NCBI GenBank assembly: GCA_021234155.1
Contig: JAJEKV010000002.1
Span: 24,603,296-24,667,295, forward strand
From: Isoetes taiwanensis
Taxonomy: Eukaryota; Streptophyta; Lycopodiopsida; Isoetales; Isoetaceae
Direction of reading: 5' to 3'
DNA: 64,000 bases
In this document: positions 10,560 through 23,074 of the stretch, piece by piece
Position numbering within the stretch: position 1 is the stretch's first letter
Layout of the letters: each line of letters begins with the position of its first letter
Position numbers and translations under genes: made by a program
The notes under the pieces: model-generated
The model's database searches: none
Told to the model about the DNA's origin: nothing
The model's input: the letters and a program-made list of their open reading frames with translations, nothing else

Positions 10560-11979
10560 TTACAAATATAACCTCAATACCAGAACACGCCTTCCATTAG
10601 ATAACGTTTTTGAAGCTAGATAAAAGTTCAAATTCTTAACACCGGGCTCAATGGGAAAAGTTGGCAGCTTGTCCTCGTGTCTTAGTATTTCTTTATGCAA
10701 GCTCCCAAGATGTATCTTCAAATCTGCCTTCTCCTCCTCTTCCTAAATATTACTGATTATTAGGTCATTAGAATTGATTCTACGACATCCATATAACGTT
10801 GGTCAAACACATTCATCATACCTGCTGTAAAAGTTGCCTCATCTTATCTGCTTCATTGGATTTTGCATTCAATTGCTCCTTAAGCACAAAAATAGCAGGA
10901 GCGAGTCCTTGCTGGGGGATCCTGCAAAACAAATTAGCCTTTTCTATGAAAGTGTAATGCAAACAGACTTCTTTTAAAAATAATGAAAAATCATATAAAT
11001 TAATAGCCAACATATATTTATAAGAAACTTAAATGTCATACCCATATTTATCAGCATTGACATCTTCCAACTGCTCCTCCTCAAGAATGTCCAAATCATC
11101 CAACAGTTCTCTAATCTGAAACATTCCTTTCATCCATTGTATTTGAAATACAGAAAAAGAAAAAACAAGAAATCGATTACACAAAGTTTCGACACATTAA
11201 TACAGCAACCAGAACAAAGAACAAAACCTTTGGGAAGGTCATTTTTAAAACCTGAAGCAGTCTTCAATTTCATGTCTTGCTTGAACAAAATATAAAACAA
11301 GGAAAGATGACCAGACGCTTTATATGCCATGCTCACTTTGTGAAGTTAACATTGAAATAGAAGACTATCTAATGATTTTCCATCTAGTGTTGGCGAGAGA
11401 CCCACGCCTATGCTGGAAGCTAAATTAATGCTAGTCATGAAATAATGCTGGTCAATAAAATGATGATAAACCAAATATTGATAATTAGCAAAACTTGCAT
11501 TACCTTCCTTTCTCTGCATATCGTTTCAAACTCAATCTGAAGCCAATAGAGAACATTAAGATTTCCAAAAACGCGGCCGATCACTCTATATATGCTTAAA
11601 TTCAAACAAAGTTACCTGTACTGATTTGTGAACCGCTGCAACCACCTTTGGCAACGGAGTATAGTGGGCATTAGACAATCAAGTACTGGATATTTAGAAA
11701 GTAAAATAAGCTTGTAATCCATCAAGCGGTACCTTTCCATACAGCGCGTAAAGCTTTTTCTGCTTCTCACTTTCTATGAATGAAAATTGTCCCATGAACT
11801 CCTGCAAGTAGATATGTAGTAAGCACTCTATACAATTAACACAAAAATGAGAATAGAATCAGATATAAGTTACTTGCCTCTTGAGGACAGGCAGTGAGCA
11901 AAGCATGAGTTGCTAAGCCGAAAGCCTGCTTCATGCGATCGAATCGACATGAGGCCTTGTCATCCTCTTGCTCCGCCAT
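10560..11979 (-). CDS. NNF1: Kinetochore protein NNF1/PMF1 family
   Basis: Seven small exons (11979-11878, 11801-11733, 11645-11616, 11536-11504, 11115-11042, 10921-10822, 10742-10560) splice in phase to 196 residues, close to plant NNF1 proteins. The N-terminal RFDRMKQAFGLATHALLTAC corresponds to the family's helix ending in a T-A-C-S/P-x-E-E-F motif. Next come the FIESEKQKKLYALYGKV helix, EFETICRER, an acidic LLDDLDILEEEQLED segment, and a coiled-coil-like tail (VLKEQLNAKSNEADKMRQLL, EEEEKADLKIHL). NNF1 is a MIS12-complex subunit linking centromere chromatin to the outer kinetochore. The first intron has a GC donor (GAG then GCAAGT). An in-frame ATG at 12102 would add 41 residues, but the MAEQ start at 11979 fits the family better. 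The last intron has an ordinary GT donor. Confidence 0.88.
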
Positions 11980-12296
11980 AGCCAGATCTCCGAGCGCGGG
12001 AAAGCAAATCTGTTTCGTGATTTTGTTCGTGAAGAATATTGTTTTGTTTCGAAAGGGTATAAGAAAATTTAAAGTGGTGCGGTTCCTCTTTTCTATATGC
12101 ACTATGGGGGAATTTGCCTTTGGAACTGGGCACGATGCTTTACCTCAGATTGAACAGTTTTATCTCAAAGTGTCTCAAACTGGGATTCAAAATTCGACAT
12201 TCACGTGGGAAGTTTATTTGTGTTTTGGAAGACCTTAAAAGGACATGTATAAATCTAAGCAAAATTCCATTTTAGTGCTCAAGTTCTTATTGAGAT

Positions 12297-12487
12297 TGGG
12301 AGTTTGGTCTAGTGGTAACACACTGGTTCCTTAGCAATGTGGTCTCGAGTTCGAGACCGCCTTTAATCAAGACTCTGCATCAAGTAGCTGGGTCAAATCC
12401 TAAATGCATCTAATGTAAGGTGGTTGGGTCCATTGATGTCGCCTACATGGACGCTAAAAATAATAATACTATCTATCTATCTATCTT
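12297..12487 (+). mobile_element. tRNA-derived SINE
   Basis: The head is tRNA-like with both internal RNA polymerase III promoter parts: box A TGGTCTAGTGG at 12305-12315 and box B AGTTCGAGACC at 12348-12358, about 32 bp apart. A tRNA-unrelated body of about 100 bp follows, ending in GCCTACATGGACGCTAAAAA and an (ATCT)n tail at about 12471-12487. The length (about 190 bp) and simple-repeat tail are typical of plant SINEs. Similar tails occur elsewhere in the window (near 16859, 18020, 20870, 51580, 51920 and 56490), so a family is present. It lies about 320 bp upstream of NNF1 in the opposite orientation. Confidence 0.82.
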
Positions 12488-13968
12488 TAATCACGTATTT
12501 GATCAAACCAAGAGGCTATTTTGCATGTATGCTAGAAAAGTTATAGCCCATGTTTTGCATATGCATTGTCCACATTAAAGCCAAGTTCAGGGGCAGCATC
12601 TACAATACGTAATGACTAGCATGTTCCCTGAAATGATAGCATACCTTATTATATGTAGATTTTCAAAGTGCATGAAATTATAACATATCTTATTATATCT
12701 AAATTTCAAAGTGCAAGAATTAACAGGCTGATGCTTTTAGCTCCCCTCTACTGCATAGCAGTGCTAAAGTAATTATTTCAATAATTGGTATCTTATTTTA
12801 GAATTATTTCTTATGCAAAATGAGGGCTAGATTCACACATCAATAAAGCAACTAGCACTAATGCAGGCTTGGGGAATGGGGTGGATTAAATTTCGTAGTT
12901 GCCATCACATGTAGAGGTACAATTATGATTCCAATTTTAAAGTTTTGTTGGATATATTATCGAATTCATTCTCTTTTTTAAGATGAATCATGTGGGATAG
13001 GATGACATCTTCCAGTTAATTATGTCGAGATCTTCATTTACAAGAATTGGAGAAAGGAAAATCACACATTTCCAAATCTCTAGGCTTTATTACACAATGA
13101 TAGGAGCTAGATATGAAAAATTATAAAGATGGTTTTGTATCATCTAAAATGGTGTCAAAGGTAATTAAAAACCTTGTTATTCCACTTTTGTAGTGTTCAA
13201 AATAGACATTGCAATAGTGTCTCGATTGGCTAGATCCAACCAATAAAAGGTATTACTAGCTACAAATAAGAAGTGCATATCTTAGCAAAGAAGATATATC
13301 TTAGCGTGTTTTATAGTGTGCTTTAGGAGATCTCTATCAAGCTTACTTATAAAGTGCAAATACAAAAATTTTATCATACATACAAGGTAAAAATTGAAAG
13401 TTGAAGCTAATCCACAAGACTAGACTTAGGATGATCATAATGAGGGCTCTTATGACTAGAAGGCTCCTTATTAGAACAAGTCCTATACTTTGCAGCCACA
13501 CAAAGTTCTTCAACTGATTGAGTCAAGTTTTGTACTCTAGCTGCAACTTCTATAACAAAGACATGAAGGCGGCCAATGAATTGGAACTTCCAATAAACCT
13601 TTGAGATTTTATGGTGCAGGATCTTGGAATGCTTATGTTGTTGCTATACTCCTAAGGATACTTGGTTTTTGCACAGAATTCATCCTTGAATAACTTGGAT
13701 ATACAGCTATGTCCCCTTGCACAAAGAGATGTGAGCTTTGGTCTATGCTTAGTTGAGCCTCTGACGCAGCATTTAACTACTGCATCAAAATATGAGCTGG
13801 TCTTGTCTTTTCAAAAAAATTGATGTTTTCTGCCAATTCTTTAAGCAACTTCTTGACTTCCAAACATGCATGTTCTATGTTTCCATCATAAAAGCATTGC
13901 GAAAAATGGGTTTAAGTGCCCTACATTCCTTTCTAATAATAAGAACGATTTAGAATAAGATTTTAACA
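12488..13968. other. AT-rich intergenic, nothing recognised
   Basis: No open frame with recognisable content is present. Two approximate direct repeats, CATACCTTATTATATGTAGA and ACATATCTTATTATATCTAA, lie near 12640-12705. I see no RNA gene. Confidence 0.4.
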
Positions 13969-14546
13969 CTAACATACTTGAGCTTCTATCCATAGGCATC
14001 CAAGCATTGCCATGGAGGTATAAGAACAATGCCTGGTTAATATATTCCACAAACCCACATTAATATATTCCTTCCATGCATACCTAAACATCTTGAACTT
14101 TCTATGTAGGGGCAGTGCTTCACTTCTGCTGCTCGAGACCGTCTTAAGAATAGTGGACAACACCAGCTTATTTATATAGTGGGCGATGTACTTATAAAGG
14201 CGTTGAGGCTGCACGTTGACCAACTTAAAATAAGCTTCATCGAGAACGATGTAGCCTTGTGAGGTCTTGAAGGACAATCTTGCATGTTGCTTCGAATCGT
14301 ACGCCAATCGCACTCCACTGTTGTATCAGCCCATCTGCGTCTCGTGGCTTCCTCATATATCTCCTCATTTCGCCAACAACATCCTTTGTTACTCCTAGAC
14401 GATTCTCCGGGGTCCAACACACAACAGACCGCCACCTCACCTTCCAACAATACCGAAGCCCCTTTAAGGAGTAGGTTGCCTCTCCCCTTCTGCTCCATCT
14501 CCACTCCATACACGAGGGCTACCACCTCCTTTGTGACTATCACCAA
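13969..14546 (-). other. Unrecognised coding-like region, two overlapping frames
   Basis: On the minus strand a frame from about 14509 reads EMRRYMRKPRDADGLIQQWS and ends near 14237. A second frame, 14313-13969, contains GYIVLDEAYFKLVNVQPQ and continues to the end of the region. The composition is unlike the surrounding non-coding DNA: balanced, GC-rich and with few stops. A one-base frameshift around 14240-14310 would join them into about 190 codons. I do not recognise the family. It could be a decayed gene, an exon of a host gene or a transposon ORF. Confidence 0.3.
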
Positions 14547-14649
14547 GCTGCAGATGCCGCGACCATAATGTGTGTTTCGAAGAGATCACTCTACCCATTT
14601 GTAGCTTCTCCTCCAATAGGGAAGAAGTACAAGGCACGCTAACACAATC

Positions 14650-16150
14650 CACAAGAATGAAGTTTTAATCACTTTCTCACCATGACTTGTCTACAAATGA
14701 AGACGATGTCAGAAGGTCCCCACCTCTTCCCACAACCTATGATACATGGGCAAGTACATGGCTCAGAATTTCAAAACAAGAATAAGAGAAATGTTTTGAT
14801 AGGACACTCCATCAACATAATCCTTAATAACTTCAAGACTCCACAACATCCACTTCATCATCATCATCTACATTTAACATTGTTCCTCCAATTTTCCGTA
14901 TTTCGCGTCACGCGGGTCTATTTCCTCCGTAAACACACCACTAAGGAAGAGAGGAGTCACTCCTGTAGTGGAACTCTCATCGTGAGGATGAAGACCCTCA
15001 AGGAACAACGAGATTACATGTTCTAACCAATCTTCAAAGAAATTCAAAGTGGATTTCAAATTATGGTTATGTTCCTTGTAAGAAGAAGAAATCATTGGAC
15101 GAGCGTAAAAATGAGAAAAATTCTAAGGACTCCTATGTCGTCATTGGGTTTCAACAAAATATATTGTATCTCATAAAGATCAATGATTCATCTGGTAAAA
15201 CACTAAATGATGCATCATGCCAATTCCTCCATGCACCATTATCTCGATAAAAAATAAATCTTCGTAAGTGAAAAGTATCCTGCTAATTTCATTTCCAATG
15301 TGTAACATAGCAGTAAGTGCAAAATGTCCAAGGGTCTCTCGAATATCCACTAGTAGAAGAATTCATTTGGAACATGCAAGAAAATAAACCATCAGTAGCA
15401 ACAGTTTTACAATACGCACATAGCAAGGGGGCGTCACTTTGTTGAAAAAATCGCATTAATGGAGGGGTGGTTTTTACCCTTCTATAATACGTATACTAAG
15501 GGTCATAGTAGTTTCTCGGATAAGTTCATTCTAGTTATAAAACCATACGGAAGGCCACTCATTTATCGTAAAACACGTATACTAAGGGTTTTCGGCTACC
15601 TTATGCACGTAGGTGGCATGTCCTATATAAAGAAGGTGGATCCCCCAGGGCACATAGAGCAATACTGACCAATTTCCAGTAAGCCAATCTGTAATAAGAC
15701 ATTATATTAGATGCTGGCCAACACAATGTGAAGAATAGGCATGCTATTTCAACCATAGAATACTGCCACAAGGATGGTCCAGGTTGTACAAATAGTTTTG
15801 TATAAGAAAATGACCTTGTGGACTATTTTCTGGTCCAAGAAAAGGGTGCAATGCTATTAGTTGAAGAGCTCTTCAACTTGGCCAGAAAATGGCCCTAACG
15901 GCATTGGGCCATTTGATTGGATCAAAACAAGGCTCAGAGGGCAATTCATCTAGCATGAAGGACAGGCAGACTACTTTCAGCCATAGAACACTGCCGTATT
16001 GACGTTTTAGATTGTGCTTGTTGCAAAAATCTATATTAGCAGCAGTAGACCAAATAGACCAGCAACGACAACAATAACCATGGGAAAAATCCACAAAAAT
16101 AATTGTTAACACGTGTCAACGTCCTATTGGCTCATATCATTGAAAGTAGC
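14650..16150. other. Intergenic, nothing firm
   Basis: Short motif-free open frames only. Two word pairs repeat: CGTATACTAAGGGT near 15488 and 15575, and CCATAGAA(T/C)ACTGCC near 15753 and 15980. These hint at further old local duplication. No RNA gene is seen. Confidence 0.35.
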
Positions 16151-16158
16151 CTGGAAGT

Positions 16159-16853
16159 CCTTTTCATGTAACTTTATGTAAGGGCGATACGATTGAAAAC
16201 TTGAAATATCAATTGTTTAGGTAAAGATTAGGAGATTTTCAGAAAGTTTCTCCACACTTGACATGGACATTTCTCCAACAAACGTATAGAAACTTCCTAG
16301 ACTATTTGGATAGAAGACCTAGAATGTTGGGAAATGTGGCTGTTAGCAAGCCACTGACTCCATATTTGTTTTTTGTTAATTATACCCTTGTCTGCTCCAA
16401 TTCATGTTGTTGAATGCTCGTCCTTAGCGTAAGTCCTTGTAAACTCTATTTTTATAGCTATGACTTCCTGTGGATGTTAACACAACATCCGTCCATCCAT
16501 TATACAAAGAACATGGACCATTTAGGAGAATTGTGGGGTAAAATAAGTTTTCTAGATTCAAAAACGGAACTGCTTTGGTTGAGCATGGAAGGCAATTGTG
16601 CGAAAGACTTTTTCATGTATGTTTATGTAAGGGCAGTAGGATTGAAAACTTGAAATATCAAATGTTTAGGGTTGAAAACTTGAAATATCAAACATGAGAT
16701 TCTTTTAAAAGTTTCTCGACACTTTGACATGGACATTTCTCCAACAAAAGCAGCAGAAACTTCCTAGACTAGTTGGGGAGAAGACCTAGGACGTTGGGAA
16801 ATGTGGCTATTAGCAAGAGACTGACTCCAGATTTGTCGTATGTTAATTATACC
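16159..16853. repeat. Tandem repeat upstream of LHT gene (period about 450 bp)
   Basis: The segment 16159-16386 is repeated at 16609-16853. Shared words include TTATGTAAGGGC, GATTGAAAACTTGAAATATC, GACATGGACATTTCTCCAAC, AGAAACTTCCTAGACTA and GTTGGGAAATGTGGCT. The right unit also has an internal doubling of GTTGAAAACTTGAAATATCA. A third version starts the duplicated block at 49313. The repeats lie 0.4-1.1 kb upstream of the transporter coding start. Confidence 0.85.
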
Positions 16854-16858
16854 GTTAA

Positions 16859-16898
16859 AGAAGAAGAAGAAGAGATTTTAACTTCACGCCACAAGGCC
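16859..16898 (-). mobile_element. SINE 3'-end fragment
   Basis: On the minus strand the fragment reads GGCCTTGTGGCGTGAAGTTA then AAATCTCTTCTTC. It matches the 3' end of the SINE-like sequence at 56480-56530 (TTTGTGGCGTGGACGTTAAA then ATCTCTTC). It is absent from the equivalent place in copy 2 (near 49545), so it was either inserted in copy 1 or deleted in copy 2. Confidence 0.55.
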
Positions 16899-17271
16899 AA
16901 AATTGGAAGAGCTGAACCACACGATGCATTGTCCGAGAGCAACTTCAATGCATGCTGAATGCTGAGTCAAAATGAAGTCAATGTAAACTCCGTGTGGATA
17001 CTCAGCCTTTGGGAATTATAAAATGCCATGAGAATTATGGTTGCAGCAGAGCAAACAAATCTGTGTATGCAATGACCACAGCAACGATTTCACCACTTCC
17101 ATTTCCGACGGAAGAAGGAACTGATTTTTCGGACGCCCCATTCGTTCAGAACGAGGTCGTCCTCTTGCTTTTCACAAATAAGAAGCACATGCATAATCCT
17201 TCTCTTCGACTCTATAACAAGCCTTTTCTCTGCATTACAGAGACGCACATTTGCAATCTGCAAGGGCTTCC

Positions 17272-19495
17272 ATGCACTTAAATGTTTCGTGGACTCACAG
17301 ATGGTGGTATTCCACAGTCCACAACGTGACTGCCATGATCGGAGCCGGAGTTTTATCCCTGCCAGCAGCTATGGTGTTTCTGACTTGGTACTTAACTTAA
17401 ACTAAAACCCATCTCTTTTTTCATGTCAGAAAATGCTTTTCAGCTCATACTACTAAAATTGCATTGCCCAGGTCCCCTGGTATTCTGATATTGATGCTTT
17501 TGTGGCTCATAAGCTTGATAACATTGTGGCAAATGATCCAAATGCATGAAGACAACCAAGGGCGCCGTTTTGATCGATACCATGAACTGGGGCAGCACCT
17601 TCTTGGCAAAAGATTGGGACTTTGGATTATTGCCCCTTTGCAGCTCCTGGTAGAAATTGGAGCAGATACAGTGTACGCTTTAACAGCTGCAAACTCCATG
17701 AAAAAGATTAGCGCCATGCTTCATACCTCCTCTTATCTAAAGGTGAAACACTGGGTTTTGGTGTTTGGGTTTATTCAACTATTCCTTAGCCAATTCCAGC
17801 AGCTTACATCCATCACTTGGATTTCTATTATAGCCACATTCACTGCCATTGGGTAATTTTCTCTCCTCCCAATTTCCCCTTTTTGCTTTTCAGGTGTTTT
17901 GTCTTGTCTTTTATGTTGGTGAGTGTCTTTCATGTGTTGTCTTTATGGACATGTTAATGCTCTTGAGAAGGACATCCCACCAGTATTAAAATTTTTATTT
18001 TTATTTTTTGCTTTCTATTTATAGATAGATAGATAGAGTTTTTAATGTCTTTCGGAATTCAAAACTCATGGACGCGCACTCAAATCCTTTTCACTGTACA
18101 TAGGGTATTGCTCAATACAAAGAGCATAATGCAATCACAACTGTGAGTGCTGATCGCCCCCACAATTGTACATGGCTAAAATGGGTCCTTCCCCACTAAC
18201 TTTATAATGATCATGACCACTTCCCCCACTAACTTTATAAATGACTACGCATCACTTTCTCGTAATCGTAAAGACAAGCTAGGATGATCATTATAAGTGC
18301 AGCAAACACACACACGTCAGATATAGGCGTTTGCACTCACCCATTTCTCCCTCCAAAATATAGAATGAAAGGGGTAGTTTTATGATATCACAGTCAAGAT
18401 AGAGCTCATTATTTCCACTTTCGAAAAGATGAATGTTGTAGGATCCATATTCTTGTTGTATTTGTGTGTGCCTCTAATAGATCACTTAGATTCTGTACAT
18501 TTTGACATATTTTTTATTTTTGTCATTTTGCATCATATTTTGATAAATGGCACAGGTACTCTACCATAGCTTGGTGGGCAACACTATACAGAGGGAAATC
18601 TAGATCTCAACAAGTGAGTTATGATTTTCCACATGTCTCTATGGCCAACTCTATCTTTGGCATCTTTGATGCAATGGGACAAATGGCATTTGCCACTGTA
18701 GGGCACAATGTGGTTATGGAGATTCAATCCACCATCCCATCTACCTCGGAGATGCCTTCAAAAATAGCAATGTGGCGTGGTACCCTATTATCGTATATAA
18801 TAATTGCACTATGCTATTTTCCTTGTGCATCTATTGGCTATTGGGTTTATGGAAATCAACAAAATGAGAAAGACCTAAATTGGGTTTTTGGGTCACATGA
18901 AAATGGGAATATGATGCTTGTTCTTAAAGACCCGTCCTTTCTTGTTGTTATAGCCAATGTCATGGTGGTCCTTCATATGTTTGGTGGATATCAGGTGCCC
19001 ATTTTGTCATTTCTTTTCTTTATTATTTATGAGCGACTCTGATATGTTTCTATCATCATCAACAGATCTATGCAATGCCGTTATTTGATCAAATAGAAAC
19101 CTTCTTGAATTGCAAATTTGAGATTGAATTTAACTTTAAAACTCGTTTGGTCGTCCGATCTCTCTATGTAGGTAAGTGATCTGGTTATACATTGTGTAGT
19201 TTAAGTGCAAATGCTAACTTTTTCTTCTCTTTAGGTTTTACATGTTTTCTTGCGGTGACCTTTCCTTTCTTTGGAGATTTGCAAAGCTTTTTTGGAGGTT
19301 TTGCAACTGTTCTCACTACATTTGTGGTAGGCAATATAATTCCCTCTTCTTATAATTATATTTTAATATCTTATTCTATATTGTCTTGGGTTATAGATTC
19401 CAGGAATATTGTGGCATATCCATCGCAAACCAACACCTTTTGGCCTATCATGGCTTGCAAATATGGTTTATTTCTTACCTATAGACTTACAGTAG
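17272..19495 (+). CDS. Amino acid transporter, lysine/histidine transporter (LHT) type
   Basis: Six exons (17272-17387, 17472-17852, 18556-18994, 19066-19171, 19235-19323, 19397-19495) join in phase to 409 codons. Family blocks appear in order: [130 protein letters not shown] and [15 protein letters not shown] proteins (AAAP superfamily) import neutral and basic amino acids with protons across the plasma membrane through 10-11 helices. The N-terminal leader (about 40 residues before WWY in LHT1) is not clearly present. An upstream acidic segment near 17070-17154 could be a first exon, but phases do not fit simply. The C-terminus lacks the last helix and ends at a TAG shortly after LSWLANM. 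It may be a truncated protein, or an early-decaying gene. Confidence 0.78.
18000..18110 (-). mobile_element. SINE-like tail in LHT intron 2
   Basis: ATAGATAGATAGATAGAGTT followed by TTTAATGTC and CATGGACGC is the reverse complement of the SINE 3' end seen at 12446-12487 (CATGGACGC, TAAAAA, then ATCT repeats). No box A or box B is visible, so only the 3' part is supported. The equivalent lies in copy 2 near 51575, with a second copy near 51915. Confidence 0.45.
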
Positions 19496-21528
19496 AATAT
19501 ATATGAGCATGAAGGGGCATTCAAATAGTTTTAGTTGTATAAACAAGGAGAATGACCCAAAAATGGTTTTTTTTCCCAAAGGGGCTTTTGTCAGCCCCTT
19601 ACATGCACATGGCACACCCCCATGGGATGTGTAACCTTCGAGGTATGAAGTTGTAGAAATGGAGTTTCATATTCCAATGACCTCATTGCGAATGAATCCC
19701 ATCCAGCATAAATGGGGGTGTGTTGGATGGGTGTGTGTGCTATGTGTGCTCGCGCGCGCTCATGTGCTTTGTGCTGGGAGAGGGGGAGAGAGAGACTTCT
19801 ATAATGCCATTAAAGATAAAGCAAGTAGAATCTACCAGATTTCCGCACTTCTACCGCCAATTACATAGCATTCAAAGTTAAGTGTACACAATGATCTAGC
19901 TAGTGAAACTAGATGGCCATTATAGCGATGAAGCCTCTTTATAAGGACTGTGACAAGGTCAAAATCTAGGATCCCCTAATGGCACCTTATCAAATGCTTC
20001 TCATTCGATAAAGAATGCAAACCATAATTGTGGGTGATATAATAAGTATATAATTGTCTCAAACAGCTTTTACAAAGTTCAATATGATAGTATGAATTTC
20101 TTCATCTTAGAATTCATTAATGTTTGCATTTCTACAGTAACTATAAACATCTTAATGTAATATTATTATTGTGTATGTGATATTTTGATATGAGATGAAG
20201 GCATTAATAAAGTTATGCCATAGGTCTCCATTGTGATTGGGATCATCTTAACTACCACATCTGGAGTTGGCGCAATGAGGAACATTTTTGTGAAGGCATC
20301 AACGTATAAATTTTATAGTTGACATTCTTTAGATTATAATACAAAATCAAGTAGAGGAATAAATTCGCTATTATTTTGTTGCTGGTGCTAAAGCATCTCA
20401 TAAAGTCATCATATGTTCTGGGTTTAGACACATGATGTGGATCAAACAATAGAATTTGCAATAATTACATTTTGCAGTTGTTAATGATATATTATTTCTA
20501 GGCCGATGGGCTATTACTTGCATTTCAAAATATAGGGAAACAAAACAAAATAAAAAGTATTAGAAACAAAGGGACGAAGAGGAGGATTGTGTTGTCAGTT
20601 TTCCATTTTTTATTAGTATCAATTCTTTAAAGATCTACATCAATCTTAGGCGTTGCAATTACTTTGGGCTTCCTTTTGCTATATTGTTAAGGGGCAATCA
20701 CATAATCAGGGATGCACTCTGCTGGACCAAGGATAGGTTCAATACTTGAAAGGTATAATATTCAAAAGTATGCTAAGTTGCTAAGTTCTATAACTAGTCA
20801 TTTGAGGTGTAATACTTCAAAAGGACTTGTGAAAAAAATCCAGCAATCGAAAAAATTTTGCTTAAGATAGATAAATAGAGTTTTAACGTCCACGAAGACC
20901 AAATTGGCCATAGGACACAAAGTCATAAATTGTGTAAGGAATTTCTTTTTTCTGTACGTAGTTACTTCAGTTTTGCGTAAAAGAAAATCTTCGTGTATGC
21001 AATTTATGGACTTTTCTTATGCATTTTTTTCGATATGCAATTCCTTTAGGTTGTGCACATAATCTGGGCTTGCATATGCAAAATAGAACACTTTTTCTGA
21101 GAGTTAGAAGAAAATATACATATTGAACTTTATACGTCTGATTGCTAGCGTTTGTACATACAGAACTTATCTTTGATTTAGATTATGGTCCTCGGATCCG
21201 TTGATCCTATCGCCCAGTACAATATAGTTATACTTTAGTCTAATATGGTTTCATATGATTTAGAGGATATATATTAAGGGGTGTCTAATTGTGTAAGTGC
21301 GCGTACTAACATTACTTTTTTTTGTCGTGCTTTTATAAGTACTTTTTTTCCTAATAAGATAAGGTGTTAACACACTATGGGTTGCGCTTACAACTATTTC
21401 TAGATATAAACTAATGATATATGGAAGATGCTTAAGCTAAGGAAGGCGGCTAAAAACAAGGTCTATCTAGAATAATGCACAAATACGTCATATATCTGAA
21501 AATGTGAGGTACTTAGGTTGTTAAATTG

Positions 21529-23060
21529 AGCATATCTAACTGGAAGAGAAAACTACAAATGGTTTGACATTCTCTTAATAGCATTCAAACACCCTATTTG
21601 CAGTCACCAATTACCAGATTACCCATGATACTACATTTGGGGGTACTCAATAAATTCTCAACTACATGCAACATTCCTAGAAACGATGGTCACCATTGAA
21701 AATAATACCTCAGAATCGAGCTCTCCCATTTATAGCATTCCATAATCTTTGATTACTAGCAGCACTTCATGCATCGCCTATTACTCTCGTGATTAGAAAC
21801 TTTTCTGGCCGTAGCTGCCACAGCTTTATTTAGTAAATGATTCGTAATTTATAACAAAGGTAGAACAAGATTAGAGAGGGAACTAATCAAGGTTTGCTAA
21901 GCACTACAACGCATGGGGAAGATGCAGTGGATTTGCATAATAGAATTACAGGCCAGCTCAAAAGAAAAGGATAAGAATCTTATTCTAGGCATATGAAAGT
22001 GTAAGTTATTTTTTGTCGTTTTAAGGACATCTAATGTTGCTCTCTAGAAACATATATGGAAAACAAATAATGTACTGAGTGAAGACTAGATGTACAAAGA
22101 TATTGTACTTTAGATACACACAAAATACTTTTTTTTTTCAAAGTTAATGCTGGTGGAACTTGCAGGCACCAACTTGTCCCAGTCGATGGTAGCCGATACA
22201 CAAAATTTTCTGAGGATGCCATATGTAATAGTGTCTTCCTCTTGAAACATTTGATTGCATAAGACACGGTTTCAGAAGAGGGGGTTGATATGGATTGAAG
22301 GAAAAATCAGTCCAACACGCGGAGGATGCCATGGGTTTCAATTGATAGGAAGCTAGAACCCCTCTATGGGTACTTTGAGATAGGCAATCAAATTCTCTTT
22401 AAGCTTGAAAGAAAGGGTTAGATTCTAATTTACTATTGTATCATGGGAATGGAGTATACCCCAACTCCATGAATGGTCGAACCATCTGTCTCGGAGGCTA
22501 TACTCAATGTGAAGCTCCCATATTGTAGACTCCAAAGCTGCAATCAAAATGGGCATCAAGTAAATTAGCTTGAAGGTGGGCTATGTCTATGGAATACATT
22601 TGGGAAACTGGTAGTGGACAGATACGCATAATGGGCAGTTAGATGGCACCCTACACCAACTCACATGAGTGGACGTGAAGGAAGGCATTTGATCAGTTGG
22701 CTAACGCGCCTCCACTTTTCAATCTGGATCGTCCAAACAACACATCGAGCATCAAATGGCATGTACCACCAACGCACTAGCCAAGAATTTTCCCTTCCGG
22801 CAACCCAAAAATGGAAAACTACAAAATACCCTTAACAAAAACTAATTACATAAGTGTATAAAACAAATTGATTGAATAATACTTTTGATTATCACTTTTT
22901 TTGACATTAACATTAGGAGACTCTCCCTTCTCTGTCGTTATTTCACAACCCGTCCTTTAGATATTGTAATGTATGTTTGCCAAAATGTTTTCAGCAATGT
23001 ATCAAAAACTTCTGAAATCAAATTGCAAAGGCTTCAATGTCAATATGCCAATATAATGCC
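21529..23060. other. Intergenic, nothing recognised
   Basis: Short open frames without recognisable motifs and no clear repeats. The boundary of the 16.6-21.5 kb duplicated block lies at its left edge. Confidence 0.35.
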
Positions 23061-23074
23061 CTACTAGAAAACGG

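Larger units (their letters stand above)
16609..21528 (+). repeat. Segmental duplication, copy 1 (LHT block)
   Basis: This 4.9-kb block matches 49313-55245 in the same orientation, covering promoter, all exons and introns of the transporter gene, and about 2 kb of 3' flank. Example anchors: CCACTAACTTTATAATGATC (18193 and 51679), AGTTGACATTCTTTAGATTA (20314) against the same word with one change at 53889, and GAATAATGCACAAATA (21471 and 55197). Similarity starts abruptly at TTCATGTATGTTTATGTAAG and fades after GAAAATGTGAGGTA. The 3' flank (19.56-21.53 kb) holds no recognised gene. A SINE-like tail on the minus strand lies at about 20866-20915. Confidence 0.92.

Noticed and set aside
12297-12370. 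Candidate functional tRNA gene (box A and box B at tRNA spacing)
   Set aside because: The cloverleaf arms do not close, and the tRNA-unrelated body with (ATCT)n tail is that of a SINE.
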